NCBI GenBank assembly: GCA_030512295.1
Contig: JAULSR010000004.1
Location: 2,046,001 to 2,110,000 of the forward strand
Length of the DNA: 64,000 nt
DNA from: Bombardia bombarda
Taxonomy: Eukaryota > Ascomycota > Sordariomycetes > Sordariales > Lasiosphaeriaceae
Direction: 5' to 3'
Each line of letters opens with the position of its first letter. Positions within the stretch are counted from its first letter, which is position 1. This document shows positions 36,732-48,222 of this stretch, one piece after another. Below the pieces are notes generated by a model. The model was not told the DNA's origin and did no database searches. It saw nothing but the letters and a program-made list of their open reading frames with translations. The position numbers were made by a program, and so were the translations under genes.

Positions 36732-38298
36732 GCATCATCAACAACAACAGCAACAGCAACAGCAACAGCATCAACAATTACAGCCTTGCCAGCCCCGTTA
36801 CGCTCCGGTGGCCCCGGAGGAGAGGTTAGGGAGGTTCCTGATTGGTTCTTTGCAGCTCACCAGCATCTTGGGCACCGGCGCATATGGAGTGGTTTACTCG
36901 GCCGTCGACATCAAGACCAACGCTCGGTATGCTGTGAAGTGCCTGAGCAAGTTCAACGCGGATGGATCTCCTTTGGACCGTCGCCAAGTCGCCTTCCAGA
37001 ACAGGGAAATTCGCTTGCACTATCTCGCCTCGGACCACCCCAACGTTGTTTCCATGTTGAAGATCATCGACAACCCCGACTGCATCTACGTTATCCTGGA
37101 GTACTGCCCTGAAGGTGACTTGTTCTATAACATCACCGAGTGCGGGCAATATGTGGGTAAGGATGAGCTCGCCAGGAGTGTTTTCCTCCAGATCCTGGAT
37201 GCCGTGGAGCACTGCCACAGCCTTGGAATTTACCACCGGGACTTGAAGCCCGAGAACATTCTCGTCTCTAACAATGGCGAGACTGTCAAGCTGGCGGACT
37301 TCGGCCTAGCTACTGCGTCTGATCGGTCTGAGGACTACGGATGCGGCTCAACATTTTACATGTCACCAGGTAGGTTTTAAGATTCGACTTCTTTCTTGCC
37401 AACCCTACGGGCGTTCCCCCGCTCCCGACAGCCACTGACTCTCGTTTTTCTTTTCTTCCCTTTAGAATGCCTGGATCACTCGTCTAGGAGGCCTTTTTAC
37501 TTTTGCGCCCCTAATGACGTCTGGGGCCTTGGAGTTATCCTTGTGAACTTGACTTGTGGACGCAACCCATGGAAGCAAGCTTCATTTGAGGATTCCACAT
37601 ACCGGGCTTACACCAAGAGCCAAGGATTTCTGAAGACCATCCTCCCCTTGTCGGATGAACTGAACGACATACTGGGGAGGATATTTACCCGGAACCCTGA
37701 CCAGAGGATCACCCTGCCCGAGTTGCGTGCCCGGATTATTGGATGCTCTGTGTTCACTGAACAGCCAGCCACCCCCTTGGATACGCCACCCTCGTCGCCG
37801 CAGCACACGCCTGTGTTTGGGGATTACGAGGAATCCATCATCGACGACGAGCTCGACTTCGACGACGCACCCCTCTCTCCTGCCTCTTCTGGTTCCCTGT
37901 CGGATGGAGGATCATCATGCTCCTCGGAAGGATCTCTTACCTCGAGCTGCCCCAGCATCGAGGACCTCGAGGACGATGACGACTTCATTGATATTCCGGA
38001 GGCCAAGACACCACCACCGCAGCAGTCTCAGCAGGCAGAACCCGTGATTTACGAACAGGATGAGCCAAAGATGATAGCCTACCATCAACAGGAGTACTTG
38101 CATCCTTATGCTGGAGCCATCCAGGAACTGGCCCAACCCATGCCTGTGCCCGTACAACCGGCCTGTATACCCAAGTTCCACCTCCAGTACGTCTGGGATA
38201 TCCTCAAATATGCCCAGCCGACACCACCGCAGCTTCACCACCCCATCCCATTTCATGCCCAGGTTCCTCTGTTCTCCCACTTGCAAGGCTGCTACTAG
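36598..38298 (+). CDS. Ran1/Vhs1/Sks1-like serine/threonine kinase with polyQ tract
   Basis: Exons 36598-37369 and 37466-38298; the 96-nt intron joins YMSP/ECLDHSSRRPF. The product is about 534 aa. A polyglutamine/histidine tract covers residues 33-60. The kinase domain is about 80-350: LGTGAYGVV, Lys in YAVKCLSK, HRDLKPENIL, DFGLA, the activation segment GCGSTFYMSPE, and APNDVWGLGVILVNL. A Ser/Asp/Glu-rich, then Pro/Gln-rich tail follows. This architecture matches the fungal Ran1/Vhs1/Sks1 group, known for control of meiosis, mating or glucose responses in yeasts; the role here is inferred. I chose the ATG at 36598 because the open frame continues upstream to 36391 without another AUG. The gene stands alone, with more than 5 kb of non-coding DNA on both sides. 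Confidence 0.93.
36694..36777 (+). repeat. CAA/CAG repeat encoding polyglutamine
   Basis: Pure CAA units followed by mixed CAG/CAA with three CAT interruptions. It encodes about 28 Gln/His residues near the N-terminus of the kinase. Such tracts vary in length between strains. Confidence 0.95.
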
Positions 38299-41200
38299 CT
38301 TCCCGCTGTTGGTTGCAATTGTGTCTGGCATCAGCCGATGCTAGACATTCTTGTGTAAGTCTTGTTTGTCTCCGGCTGGAACGGACCTCGTCTTTGGAAC
38401 AGATGTTGCCCAACTCAGCATTGGAGCTGCCTTTGTCTCATCTCGATGCCCGAGATTTGGATAGGGCGTGCCCATCTGCTTTCGCCAGTTTGCTTTTGGA
38501 CGCCCCCCCTGTCTGGTCAATGGTCATGACACAACAGTTTATTTCAGTCGTCCGCTGAAAACAAAACCATGGACCCAACATACATGTCCATGGAGCACAT
38601 ATTACAAAGGGGCTTGTTTCTTTTCTCCATTACCGGAGAATGCGCCCAAGACCAAAAATCCGGAAAAGGAAGAAGAGCCCGAAAAAGAGGCTTCACTTCC
38701 TGAAGCCGTTGTTTATACGATTTTTGAACCACTGTATTTTATTTACGATATCGTTTTGGGGCGCGGAGTTGTGTTGACATTTTCTTGGAAGGGAGTCCAA
38801 GGTGTCATGATTGTTTGTTTATACGTTGTCTTTTTTTTTTCTTCAGTACATAGTATTTTTTCTGGCTTGGGTGGATTCATGCATTTTACCAACTCGGCGC
38901 TGGAGGGCAACTTACAAGAACCGGATTTGGTGTTGGTTGACACGAGAGTCTTGGGGCATAGACCTTGGTGACTTAGGAAAGAGAGGTCCAGGCCTGGGTG
39001 TCAACTTTCTGTTGTGTTCTTTTTACCCGATTTTACTTAATACCCACATTCGGCGCAGTCTCTTGTTGTTTAGCAGGCATGCAAGCAAGCAAGCGGCTCA
39101 CTTTACTTCGACACATCAAGAACAACAAAGACCTACGATTAACCGGCATAGAAGGTTTTGATGGGATCAACAGGAGAACAGGGGCGCGAACATTCGCTTT
39201 GGGATGATACCAATTGTTTTTTGTTTTGTGTTGTTGCTCTTCTACTTTCTTTACCCGATTTTTGGGACAGACGTTTTTTTATTTTCTGTACGTCACGTCA
39301 CATATGATGTCTTTGTCTGGAACGAAAAGAAAAAATATGAGCGACGGGATCATGAGGATGTTTTAGACACTACCCTGGGTCAATAGCCCATTGCACGCAC
39401 AGCGAGATGTTTGTTCTTCTGCTGTTGTTGCAACATCAATTACGTTTTTTTGAGAGGTGTTGTTTTAGATCAAGCCAGCTGGCAGCGTGGGGATAGAGCA
39501 GCAGCAGCTTTTTCGGAGATGATGAATGAGAAGAAAGAGAGAGACTCGAGATCGAGCAACAACAAAAACCATGTTCCATCGACTTTGTTACTTGTCGTGA
39601 TTGTCTTGATATGTCGGCGAAAAGGCGTCTTGGCTATGAACAGTGGCCTTGTACATGATGAACTAGGGGGGTGGACAGCTAGGAAGCTCTCCTATTCTAC
39701 AGAAATCTGCACTCTCGTCGTGTGAGATGGCCTGTCTCTACGGATTATGGTCTCATGTGTGTTTCTTTGATCTCGAAATGGCTGTTTGGGCCTAGAACAT
39801 GTCCTAGTGCAAAATCATGACGATGGTTTGAGAGCTGTGACGTGCAGTAGCGCCATGTCAATGGGCCATCGATCAGCCACGGACCAGCCACGGCTCCCAT
39901 GGCCTGTTTCTGTCAGGTCCGGGGTCAGGTGCCACATTTTGTGCCAAAGGGCAATACTGTGTAGGCTGCTGCTGTTGTTGGATGCCTGCCTGCTTATCGC
40001 AAACAGACAGACATGATCTTTGGCATCACACTCACACACTCATACGCGGACGGACACTACTAGATGGGTGTGGGTCTGAAAGAGGAAACAGGAGGGGAAA
40101 AAAAGAAAGGTGATGGTATTGTCAATGGCAAGGAGTAATTGATTGGCTGAGTGCAATCGGCGCCACGCCGCCTCACTTTTTTTTCTCTCTTTCTCACTCG
40201 CTTTCCTCGCAGATGTGCAAGTGCAGAGCGACCAACGGCAAGACAAGCCTAATGGTGGGGTGCAATGCAATGCAACGCACGTATGCAAGAATTGCAGATG
40301 AATGGCAGGCTGGACAAGGGGGTGGATGAGAAGGTGTGGTGCCGTGTGTGTGTGTGGGCGCCAGCCGGACAGACTGCTCTCTGTCTGGCTGCGGGAGCTT
40401 TGGAGAGAGAAAAGAAATAACGGGCCAAGAAAGCATTTCGAGTCTCAACTCAAATCTCCACTCGTCACGTCTGGAACATTTTAGCGCAGCTTTGCAGACT
40501 GCTGCTAACCCAAGATTGCACGGTGGTACGGTAATTATTTGCTCGTGTCCGGTTTATTTTATGGGGGCAACCCGACTACCAAAGTTATCTTTTGCGCTCC
40601 TTATATAGTACGTACAGTTCATTTTACCCGACGCTATCTAGGGCGAATAGATTGGTAAGGAAAAGAAGGAATCCGGCGAGCATGGACACCTTAATGGCCA
40701 GCTTGGCCCGTGCTTTACACTAGGGTAGTGGCCATCGCTATTTTCCTTTCGCTTGCTTTCGTACCCCACTTGGCTTGTGGAGTGATTGACGAGCTGAGCC
40801 TTTTTCCTCTTTCAAGATGGAGCCCAACGAAGCCAAAGAACAACGTCAGAAGAGAAAAGTGTCCGTCCTTGGCCCCATATCAGGCGCAGAAAAAGGTCCG
40901 AGTTGGAGAATGACAGGAAAAAAAAAAGGCAAACACGGACGGAACCAACCGTGATTGGAAAGGTCTCCCCTCCAGTGGTGGTCGATCCACTATTGAGTCT
41001 GTGTCTCTCCTCTTCTTTTTTTTCTCTCCTATTCTCTCTCTCCACTTCGGGCCGCGTGGTGTTTTCCGAAACCGAATGACTGAGGTTACTGATTGACGGA
41101 TGCATGGACCATCGATGGGGGGGAATGTGGAGTTGAACGAGGTGGTGTCCAGCCAATAGCCACGTCCAGAGTGGCTTCTTCTTCCCCATTTTACATTATT

Positions 41201-41430
41201 CTTCTCCGTGGAAATGGATTCCCAAAGAAAGAAAGAGAGCCTGATTGACGCCTCTTGCGTTATCGGCTTGGTTTCGTTTCATTGTTCCCTCCTTGTTCGG
41301 CCGTCCTGCCTGTACCGAAACCGTGGTCAGTCGAGCCACAATCAGCCATGATCCCGAATAGTTGGTTGCTTTTCCCACTTCCTTGGGCCTTGGGCAAAGC
41401 GCGCGGGTCGGGAACGGCGAATGGCCAACT

Positions 41431-41479
41431 GTCCGCGTGTCCGCGTGTCCGCGTGTCCGCGTGTCCGCGTGTCCGCGTG
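41431..41479. repeat. 8-bp minisatellite (GTCCGCGT)n
   Basis: Six tandem copies of GTCCGCGT with no mismatch in the first five, in non-coding DNA. Confidence 0.9.
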
Positions 41480-41945
41480 CCCGCGCCTCCCTTCAATCAC
41501 TTTGTCTCCTCGGAGGACTCTGTAGGACCGCAAGTTCCTGACCTAGCTCTCCATTATGATTGGTCCATCCTTCATATGCCTATCACTGTTCAGCAACTTT
41601 GATGGATCATGGCACCAGCCGCCGCCCGCAGGTGAACAAAGGAGGGAACCGCCGTCAGTCGCCATGCCAATGCCGTCTATCCATCAACTTCGATAGATGA
41701 GTGGCTCGATGGGATGGGCTGAGATGGATGGTACTGCAGAAGAAAAAACTTGCCTGCTGTAGGCAGTCAAGCGACTCTTGCCTGTCTGCCTACCTCCCCG
41801 TCCCTACCACTATACTCTACATGACGCCGAGATGGGATCAAGTGGAACTACCACCCTCATCGTCCCCCCAATGCGGGCTGCGCGTGTTGTTGATGATGAG
41901 TGCGTCAATGGTCGCGCAGTGAGTGGTAAAGTGCTTGCATTAGCG

Positions 41946-41971
<26 letters not shown>
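41946..41971. repeat. (CTG)n microsatellite
   Basis: About eight consecutive CTG units, in non-coding DNA. Confidence 0.9.
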
Positions 41972-41978
<7 letters not shown>

Positions 41979-43550
41979 TGGGCTGCGACGTCAACTCGTC
42001 TCTGCCCTCTCTCTGCCTCTCTTTCCCAAGGGAGCTTCCTCCCCGTCGCCCACTCACAACGGCTCTGCCTGGCCCCCAACCCACATAACATCTCTTTCTT
42101 GCATGACCTTGGCCTGTCTGCCTCGGGCGTCTTCAGCCAATGATAGACCTCAGAGGGCCGGGAGACCGGGATGAGAGGGAGGGGATGGGTGCTATCTGAT
42201 CTGTCATCTGAAGTCTCTTGTTCGTGATCGAGGCGCGTCGTCCGGGCGGTCCTCGCGTCCTGGATGGCTAGACGGCCAAGCTGCCTTGCGTCCGCGATGC
42301 GATACGTTGTGTGCGTGCGTGTGTGTCCCAGCCTGCCTGCCTGCCTCTGGGTGGATTCGGCATCTGGAAAAGCAGGTGGTCACATGGCGGTGTGAGGGCG
42401 ACTAGATCACTTCTGTTATCTGGTTGGCTCCGGGGCCCGAGGGCTGACTGAGCCGCCACCGAGAAAAAAAAAGCTACGATGCAGTAGTGTGTCCAGTAGC
42501 GTTCGGTGTGTGAAGGATGTGGGTTGGGTGATTTCGTGCTCCTACTCCCAGGCCAAGAGACGTCTCGAGATCGAGATCAGTCGCCCAATATTCTTATACA
42601 CGAAAAGAGAAAGACACGGACGAACGCCCTTTGTCCTTCACTACACCCTAACGAACCAGTCAGCCCTCGCTACCGAAGTCAGTTTACAAAAGTTCCCCGG
42701 TGGCTGAGATGTCGTCGGCCAGTGGGACAAAGAAAACGGTCGATGTGCAGATGCAGGCGCGCAAAGCAGTGTTACCACTGAGTCGCCTGCAGGGCAGTGG
42801 GCAGTTGGCAGATAGCGCCAGGCCAGATGCCTTGGTTCGGATCGGTCTGGATGCTTGAGTGTTTGACAAGCTCTGTGATGCTCACACGCAACATACGCAC
42901 CTCCTCCAACCCCCCCGAGACACATGTATCATCGCCCATCTAGTGGTCGCGACCATTTCTTGCTATCCGAGACAAGAGGGCCGTTGGGTATGCAACCGGA
43001 CGGACCTTTGAGGCTGGATGGACCTTTCAGCATCTGGGTATGTCCGGTTACTTTGCTGTCGTGATTGGGCGTAGTGGCGTAACCTCGAAAACAAGAAAAT
43101 TGAACTCGGGGCCTTTGGAGGCCTTTGGAGGAGGGACTTTCCCCTATGTGCAAGCCAAAACAGAAGTACATGGGTCATTGCAAGTAGTAAGACGGCCAGT
43201 GCGGATGGTTCCGCGGACTCATTATCCCGTCCGTCAGCTACGGGATAGGGTTCAATCTTTGTGACCGCGGGCGGCCAGTCCAATGTATGACATTTGCCTG
43301 GGGGAGGCAAAGTCAACACACAGACAAAAGACTCGAGCAACGCAAGGGGGACCAAGAATCAGAGACTCCACTCCCTCGGCCCGCCTGTGTCTCGTTTGCA
43401 GTCAGGTCCCCCTGCGTTGCCGTGAGACTGACTGACTGACCACACCCAAACGATTATGCCGTAACTGAACATATCCAGAGACGAATAGTATCCACTGACT
43501 GACTAAGTGACTGGAATGCATGTCGTCAGCTAAAACCTTGTTGTCAAAGA

Positions 43551-43576
43551 CCGAATGGATGGGTCCATCCATTCGG
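43551..43576. repeat. 12-bp perfect inverted repeat with 2-bp spacer
   Basis: CCGAATGGATGG, spacer GT, then CCATCCATTCGG. The arms are fully complementary over 12 bp. It lies about 550 bp upstream of the gamma-glutamylcyclotransferase-like gene and starts and ends with CCG/CGG triplets. It could be a dimeric transcription-factor site or simply a hairpin. Confidence 0.9.
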
Positions 43577-44121
43577 GTGACGATCCGCAGGCCTACAAGT
43601 GGGCCAGTAGGATTCAGTCTGCATTCCTCCTGTTGTCATGGCCGTCTCCTGCCCTTGAATTCAGAAATGATTAACAAAAGCACGTAAACAAAGCTCCTGT
43701 GAGTGACCTACTTGGCCTTAGTACAGTGGTATTCGTAGCGTATGCCGGAAGGCGAATTAATCCCACGGAATAACTATCCCATGGTCTTAAACGAGGCTAG
43801 GTTCGATTTTCACCCTTGTATTCAACTGTACGAATAGTACAAGTGCGCCCCCTAGTTAGTATTAGGAAACCGGTTCACGATACTCCAGAAATGGAGTTAT
43901 GAAGATCCCTTTTACATGAAGTGGTATTATAGAGTCAGCGACTGCTAGGCTGGGTACACAGCAGTAGAATATGTGGTCTTATGAATCACCTAGTAATACC
44001 AATGAACCTTTATTGCATACTCAAACTTGGTAAATCGTCAACCAGAGTTTCAAAGTGATATCTCACCTTATAATTCAAGTATAACCCTAAACTGCCCTTA
44101 ACGAGAAACAACGCAGCCACG

Positions 44122-44854
44122 ATGTCATCCTCCAACACCCCACTATCTCGCATCTCAGAGAAGCCAGAAGTAGACGATGGAGGAAAACTTTACTTTGCCT
44201 ACGGCAGCAACATGCACCTCCGGCAGATGGAAAACCGCTGCCCAGACAGCACGCTGTTCGGCGTAGGCATACTACAGAGATATCGGTGGCAGACCAACAG
44301 CCGCGGTGGGGGTAACGTGATGGAGACAGGGAACGGAGAGGATTGGGTCGAAGGCATCGTCTTCAAGGTGCCAGCCAAAGATCTCCAGGACCTAAGACGC
44401 TTCGAGGGGGTTGACAAGCAGTTGTTTGTGGAAAAGGAGATTGACACTGAAATCGACCATCTTCGGATACGACAGTTTGAGGGGCGGCCGCCTGGTGTTG
44501 TGGCTGATGTTCTGGAATGGGATGGGAAGAATCACTGTGTGTTTGTTAAGAATGCGGATGGTGTGAGCGGGGGAATATGGGGAGGTTCGTTTCTTTTCCC
44601 GTTTTCTCGGTGATTTTGGATGAGTTCTTGGGCGGGCGTATGCTAACATGATGATGATAATGATGATGATAGGAGATGAGACGATGGTCCAAAAGGTGCT
44701 GGTCTACGTCAGTCACGAGCAATACCAGGTGCCTGGTGACATCAGACAGGAATACATTGGACGTATGCGATTGGCGTCGACAGATGCAAGCTCGCTTGGG
44801 GTTTCTCAAAGATATATCGAGACTATGTTGGGACCTGTGATCTATGGGAAATAG
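44122..44854 (+). CDS. Gamma-glutamylcyclotransferase-like protein
   Basis: Exons 44122-44584 and 44673-44854; the 88-nt intron has a GCTAAC branch point and contains a small GAT repeat. The product is about 214 aa. The hallmark YFAYGSNM (residues 24-31) forms the substrate-binding loop of the GGCT/AIG2 fold, and FEGV supplies the usual catalytic Glu (LRRFEGVDKQ). The second half (VADVLEWDGKNHCVFV, then KVLVYVSHEQYQVPGDIRQEYIGRM) is consistent with the fold. Family members release 5-oxoproline from gamma-glutamyl peptides or amines; the substrate here is unknown. It is the forward neighbour of the oxidative genes to the right, but separated by 0.9 kb and convergent with the first, so any link to them is uncertain. 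Confidence 0.88.
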
Positions 44855-45738
44855 AAGAGCTGCGGGTTGAATAGTGGACAAATGTGTTTGCATCTATCAA
44901 TGGCAGAGAGACAATGGATGAATGAAAATAGTGCTGTCATTGATACTTGGTTTATATGTTGTTTATGTTATTTTGATGATAGATAATTAGACTTACTGTA
45001 TATCTACCTACCTACAGCAACGACAGTAGTATGCCATCGCTGTATAATAGATCCTACACTGCCCTGAATGACTCAAGCCTACTCCTCTTTAGTCACTGGG
45101 TCAAGTAGACATGTACCGGGTGGATTGCCGACAGCCTTTGAGCACATGTATGATTACTATTTTGCTTCACGTCTGGGGACCTTAAATATAACCAACCATT
45201 CTTGCACCCAGCCTCCATAGACACAGTCCTAATCCTAATAGGTGGCAAGCAAGCTGGGTAAGAAAGAAAGTGCTTTACCGGACGTGATACTTTGTTATGA
45301 CAAAGATAGTACCCAAGTAGGAAAAAGGGGTAAACAAAAGGGGTTAGGAAATACAGGTACTGTTGGTTGGTATCTATGCTCGTCGCTACTCTGCAAACCC
45401 AACATAATCAAGACCATAAAATCCTGCAGTAACCAGATGTGACGAGTGCAAGCATGCTCACATGGAAGAGAGGTTGTGACTCCAAGGCGTCACGACTTCA
45501 ATTCCGATTGACGAACAGTCCCTTTCCCCTTTCTACTTTCCCGTTCCCTGTGCCTCACTTTCCATTTGCCCGCCACGCCTGTGAGTGCTGATTTGTTTTA
45601 TTGACAACCGAGTTCATTGACCTCTATCTAGATTCAGCTCTATCCAGTTCCCTCCAGCCCCCTCCTCATTACAGCATGTCATTACACCATCCACACACCC
45701 TTTTTCACACAAAGCATCATCGAATAATCATATCAATA
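44855..45738. other. Intergenic, convergent 3' regions
   Basis: About 0.9 kb between two stop codons facing each other. I see no gene or notable repeat. Confidence 0.5.
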
Positions 45739-48222
45739 TCAGCAACAACACCCCTCTACCAACCCCCTCCCAAACTCATATCCCTTCAACAACATGCCAT
45801 ACTGCCTTCCATCCACCCTTCTCAACTCTCTCGCACACTCCTCCAAGCTCTGCCTCTCCCTCTCTACAATCGCTCTCAGCACCACTCTGCTCTCTTCACT
45901 CAACAGCCCCAAGCTCCCCTCGCCCTCAGCCTTTGCCACCGCGTCCTTCATCTCCAAGAACGCCACAGCTAGCCCTAATAGTAGCCCTAGATTCGCCTGT
46001 GGTCGCGCCCCCCACCAAAGCATGTCCCGCGTCAGCTTTTTGCTCTTCTCGCTCTGTCCTCGGGACTCTGTGATGACCAGTATATCATGCAGACATGATA
46101 CTTTCTTTTCATCGTCTGTGACGCTGCCGCTGCGCTCGAGCATCTCAAGCCCCAGGTCGACCAGGCTCGGACACGTCAGGCGCTTCATCTCGTCCATGCC
46201 AGCGACAATGTGGGTCTCGAGAGCGAAGCCGGCCTGGGCGCGCAGCAGGCGGAGGATGGCGGCGTAGAGAGGGGAGGCGGTGCGGCCGGGCGTGTTGATG
46301 GTGTTTTCGAGGAGGGAGATGTGGGCGAACCAAAGGGAGATGAGGTCGGGGAAGAGGTGAGTGGGGGATATACCCAGGGGCTTTTGTCGACTAAGAATAT
46401 CCTGCAGTTCTGGCAGGTCGTCAGACTCTTCTACCGCGGGGACCTCTGTCTCCATCTCCTGAGAGGCACCGCCAACAACAGGATGATCCCTCGCCGGATC
46501 CCTCAACCCCCCCACGGCATCCCCAGACTTTACTGGCTTCATATGCACAAAGCTCCAGTACAGCCACGCATCGCGCTCCTCCCTGCTCGTGTCCGCCTTG
46601 TCCGGACCCAGCGAGTCGATCCAGGCACTCAAAGCGACGACCTCGTCGTGCGTAAAGGCGCCAAACATGCGGCCCTCCCACGACAGCTCCCGCACGAGCA
46701 GGCTCTTGCTGCTCGCGCCGGCGTAGACCCACGGCTTGGCCTGGTGGCCCAGAGCCGCGAGCAGCTCCAGCTGGTGTCGCTGCTGCTGCGGGTCCGGACG
46801 CTGTCCTGGCTCTGTCCGCGTCCACTTGCTGGGCGCGAGCCACTCGACCAGCGTCTGGCCGCCGATGCGCGCCCGGCTCTGGCAGTGGAACTGGTGCGAG
46901 ACTGAGGCCTTGGCCTTGAAGATCTCGATGACGCGGGCGCCGAGGGGGTCGGGCGGCGGTGCGATGGTGTTGTATCTGGGGGCGTGATAGGGGCCTTCTA
47001 TCGAGGGTGTTGTTGAGGTCGAGGCGGCAGAAGAGCCCAGGGTCTGGGACATCGAGTAGCCGACCTGGACACGCTTCCATGCCTGTTGTAGTGCCTCCTC
47101 TCCCTCGGTTGCACGCACCATGTCCAGATACCGCGTGACGGTGTGGGTGGCCATGGCGGTGTGTCCTGAATCAGCATTGTCGATGGCGATGTGGATGAGA
47201 AAGTAGTAGGGGTTGATGCCCAGCGCCCTGAGCTCGTGTGCCGCGCGCATCGTGTCGAGCGTGATGAGCTCGTAGTGCATGTTGAAGCCCAGAATCTCGG
47301 GTAGGAACTCGTTGGGGAACAGCGAGATGAGCAGCTGGCCCACTGCTGCCTCCCAGGCGCCGTGCTTGTCCTTGCCATCACCCACCCAGTGTCGCGCCTT
47401 GATGAAGTCTGGGCTGTGGCCGTCGGGCAGCGGACATCCGACCTCGTTTAGCAGCTGGCTGTAGAGGTAGACGTGGTGCTTGTCGAGGTGGCCGTCGCCG
47501 AGCTCTTCCGACAGCACCTGCCAGGCATCCTTAGTCACGCTCCGCAATGCAAAGGGGGTTGTGATCTTGTGCGTGTGGGCGAGCCAGGCCCCGTCGACAA
47601 ATTTGACGGGCGCTTGCTGCACCAGATATGCCTTGGCTCCTTCGACTGTGGCAAACAGCTCGGAGCCCTGCCCCTGTCTTCGTCGCTCCAGGTAGCTTGA
47701 CCAGTCTCCCGTCACGCGGTCATGCTCGTCCTCGATGAAGGCCCATATTTTCTTGGCGTCGTAGTGCTCGATGGAGAGGATGCTGCTCTTGCTGCTGACG
47801 CCCTCCGGCTGTCCGAGAGCGAGGGAAATACCGCGCGAGAACATGGCCAGCAGCTCATCTCGGGCTGGCTGGAGCACATCAAGGTGGTCCTCCAGATGCT
47901 GGAGCTTGAAGAACATGTCTCGATACCATTGTGTTGGTTTGGACGAGGTTGAGACAGCCGTGGGCTTTGGTATTGGCGTCCTTTTGACATCTTGAGGGGA
48001 ATGGGATGCTGTGGACTTGATTGAAGGTTGGAGAGTGTTGTTGTATTTGATCAAGGAGAAAGAGGATCTCCTCTGACTTGGTACCAGTCGCCCCAGAAAG
48101 TAAACGATGGCAGACAGAAATACGGCCAGGGGAAGGGCAAAGTAGTAATAATGAGACATGAAGAGACCCGGATAGTTCATATGATCCGGGTCCAATCTTG
48201 TAGAGGAGGCTTGAGACACCAT
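45739..48222 (-). CDS. Large heme-oxygenase-like (HDO-fold) iron oxidase candidate
   Basis: A single-exon gene of 827 aa. The N-terminus has one membrane helix (HYYYFALPLAVFLSAIVYFLG, about residues 24-44). The central part, about 225-370, carries the signature of iron-containing heme-oxygenase-like enzymes: LSEELGDGHLDKHH (residues 237-250), then LPEILGFNMHYELIT (307-321), then LIHIAIDNADSGHTAMA (342-358). The Glu, His and Asp residues in these three helices are the expected ligands of a non-haem di-iron site (Glu240, His250, Glu317, His344, Asp351, His354 are candidates). Relatives perform N-oxygenation, desaturation or C-C cleavage, mostly in specialised metabolism. About 450 residues follow, including a second helical region. 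The ATG at 48222 is the first in frame. It lies next to a 2OG oxygenase. Confidence 0.75.
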   Translation of the reverse strand: MVSQASSTRLDPDHMNYPGLFMSHYYYFALPLAVFLSAIVYFLGRLVPSQRRSSFSLIKYNNTLQPSIKSTASHSPQDVKRTPIPKPTAVSTSSKPTQWYRDMFFKLQHLEDHLDVLQPARDELLAMFSRGISLALGQPEGVSSKSSILSIEHYDAKKIWAFIEDEHDRVTGDWSSYLERRRQGQGSELFATVEGAKAYLVQQAPVKFVDGAWLAHTHKITTPFALRSVTKDAWQVLSEELGDGHLDKHHVYLYSQLLNEVGCPLPDGHSPDFIKARHWVGDGKDKHGAWEAAVGQLLISLFPNEFLPEILGFNMHYELITLDTMRAAHELRALGINPYYFLIHIAIDNADSGHTAMATHTVTRYLDMVRATEGEEALQQAWKRVQVGYSMSQTLGSSAASTSTTPSIEGPYHAPRYNTIAPPPDPLGARVIEIFKAKASVSHQFHCQSRARIGGQTLVEWLAPSKWTRTEPGQRPDPQQQRHQLELLAALGHQAKPWVYAGASSKSLLVRELSWEGRMFGAFTHDEVVALSAWIDSLGPDKADTSREERDAWLYWSFVHMKPVKSGDAVGGLRDPARDHPVVGGASQEMETEVPAVEESDDLPELQDILSRQKPLGISPTHLFPDLISLWFAHISLLENTINTPGRTASPLYAAILRLLRAQAGFALETHIVAGMDEMKRLTCPSLVDLGLEMLERSGSVTDDEKKVSCLHDILVITESRGQSEKSKKLTRDMLWWGARPQANLGLLLGLAVAFLEMKDAVAKAEGEGSLGLLSEESRVVLRAIVERERQSLEECARELRRVDGRQYGMLLKGYEFGRGLVEGCCC

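Larger units (their letters stand above)
38299..44121. other. Gene-poor region downstream of the kinase
   Basis: 5.8 kb with no supported gene. The longest frame (38468-38971) has no recognisable domain and starts close behind the kinase stop, so it is probably 3' UTR or chance. The interval contains an 8-bp minisatellite (41431-41479), a (CTG)n run (41946-41971), several short CTGA/CCTG runs, a hairpin-forming segment at 43211-43270, and a 26-bp near-palindrome (43551-43576). The last 400 bases are AT-richer and probably form the promoter of the next gene. Confidence 0.5.

Noticed and set aside
38468..38971. 167-codon frame after the kinase gene with a hydrophobic C-terminal half
   Set aside because: No recognisable domain, T-rich composition and position directly behind the kinase stop fit 3' UTR or chance better.
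43201..43270. Structured stretch with CCGCGG ends, an ATCCCGT/ACGGGAT hairpin and a GGGTTCAATC box, resembling a tRNA
   Set aside because: The inner stem is 7 bp with a 9-nt loop, the sequence around the B-box-like element does not form a T stem, and there is no D arm. At most a relic or chance fold.
46421..47080. Long alternative frames inside the HDO-fold gene on both strands
   Set aside because: They follow the GC-rich codon positions of the real gene and encode Arg/Pro/Ala-rich low-complexity sequence.
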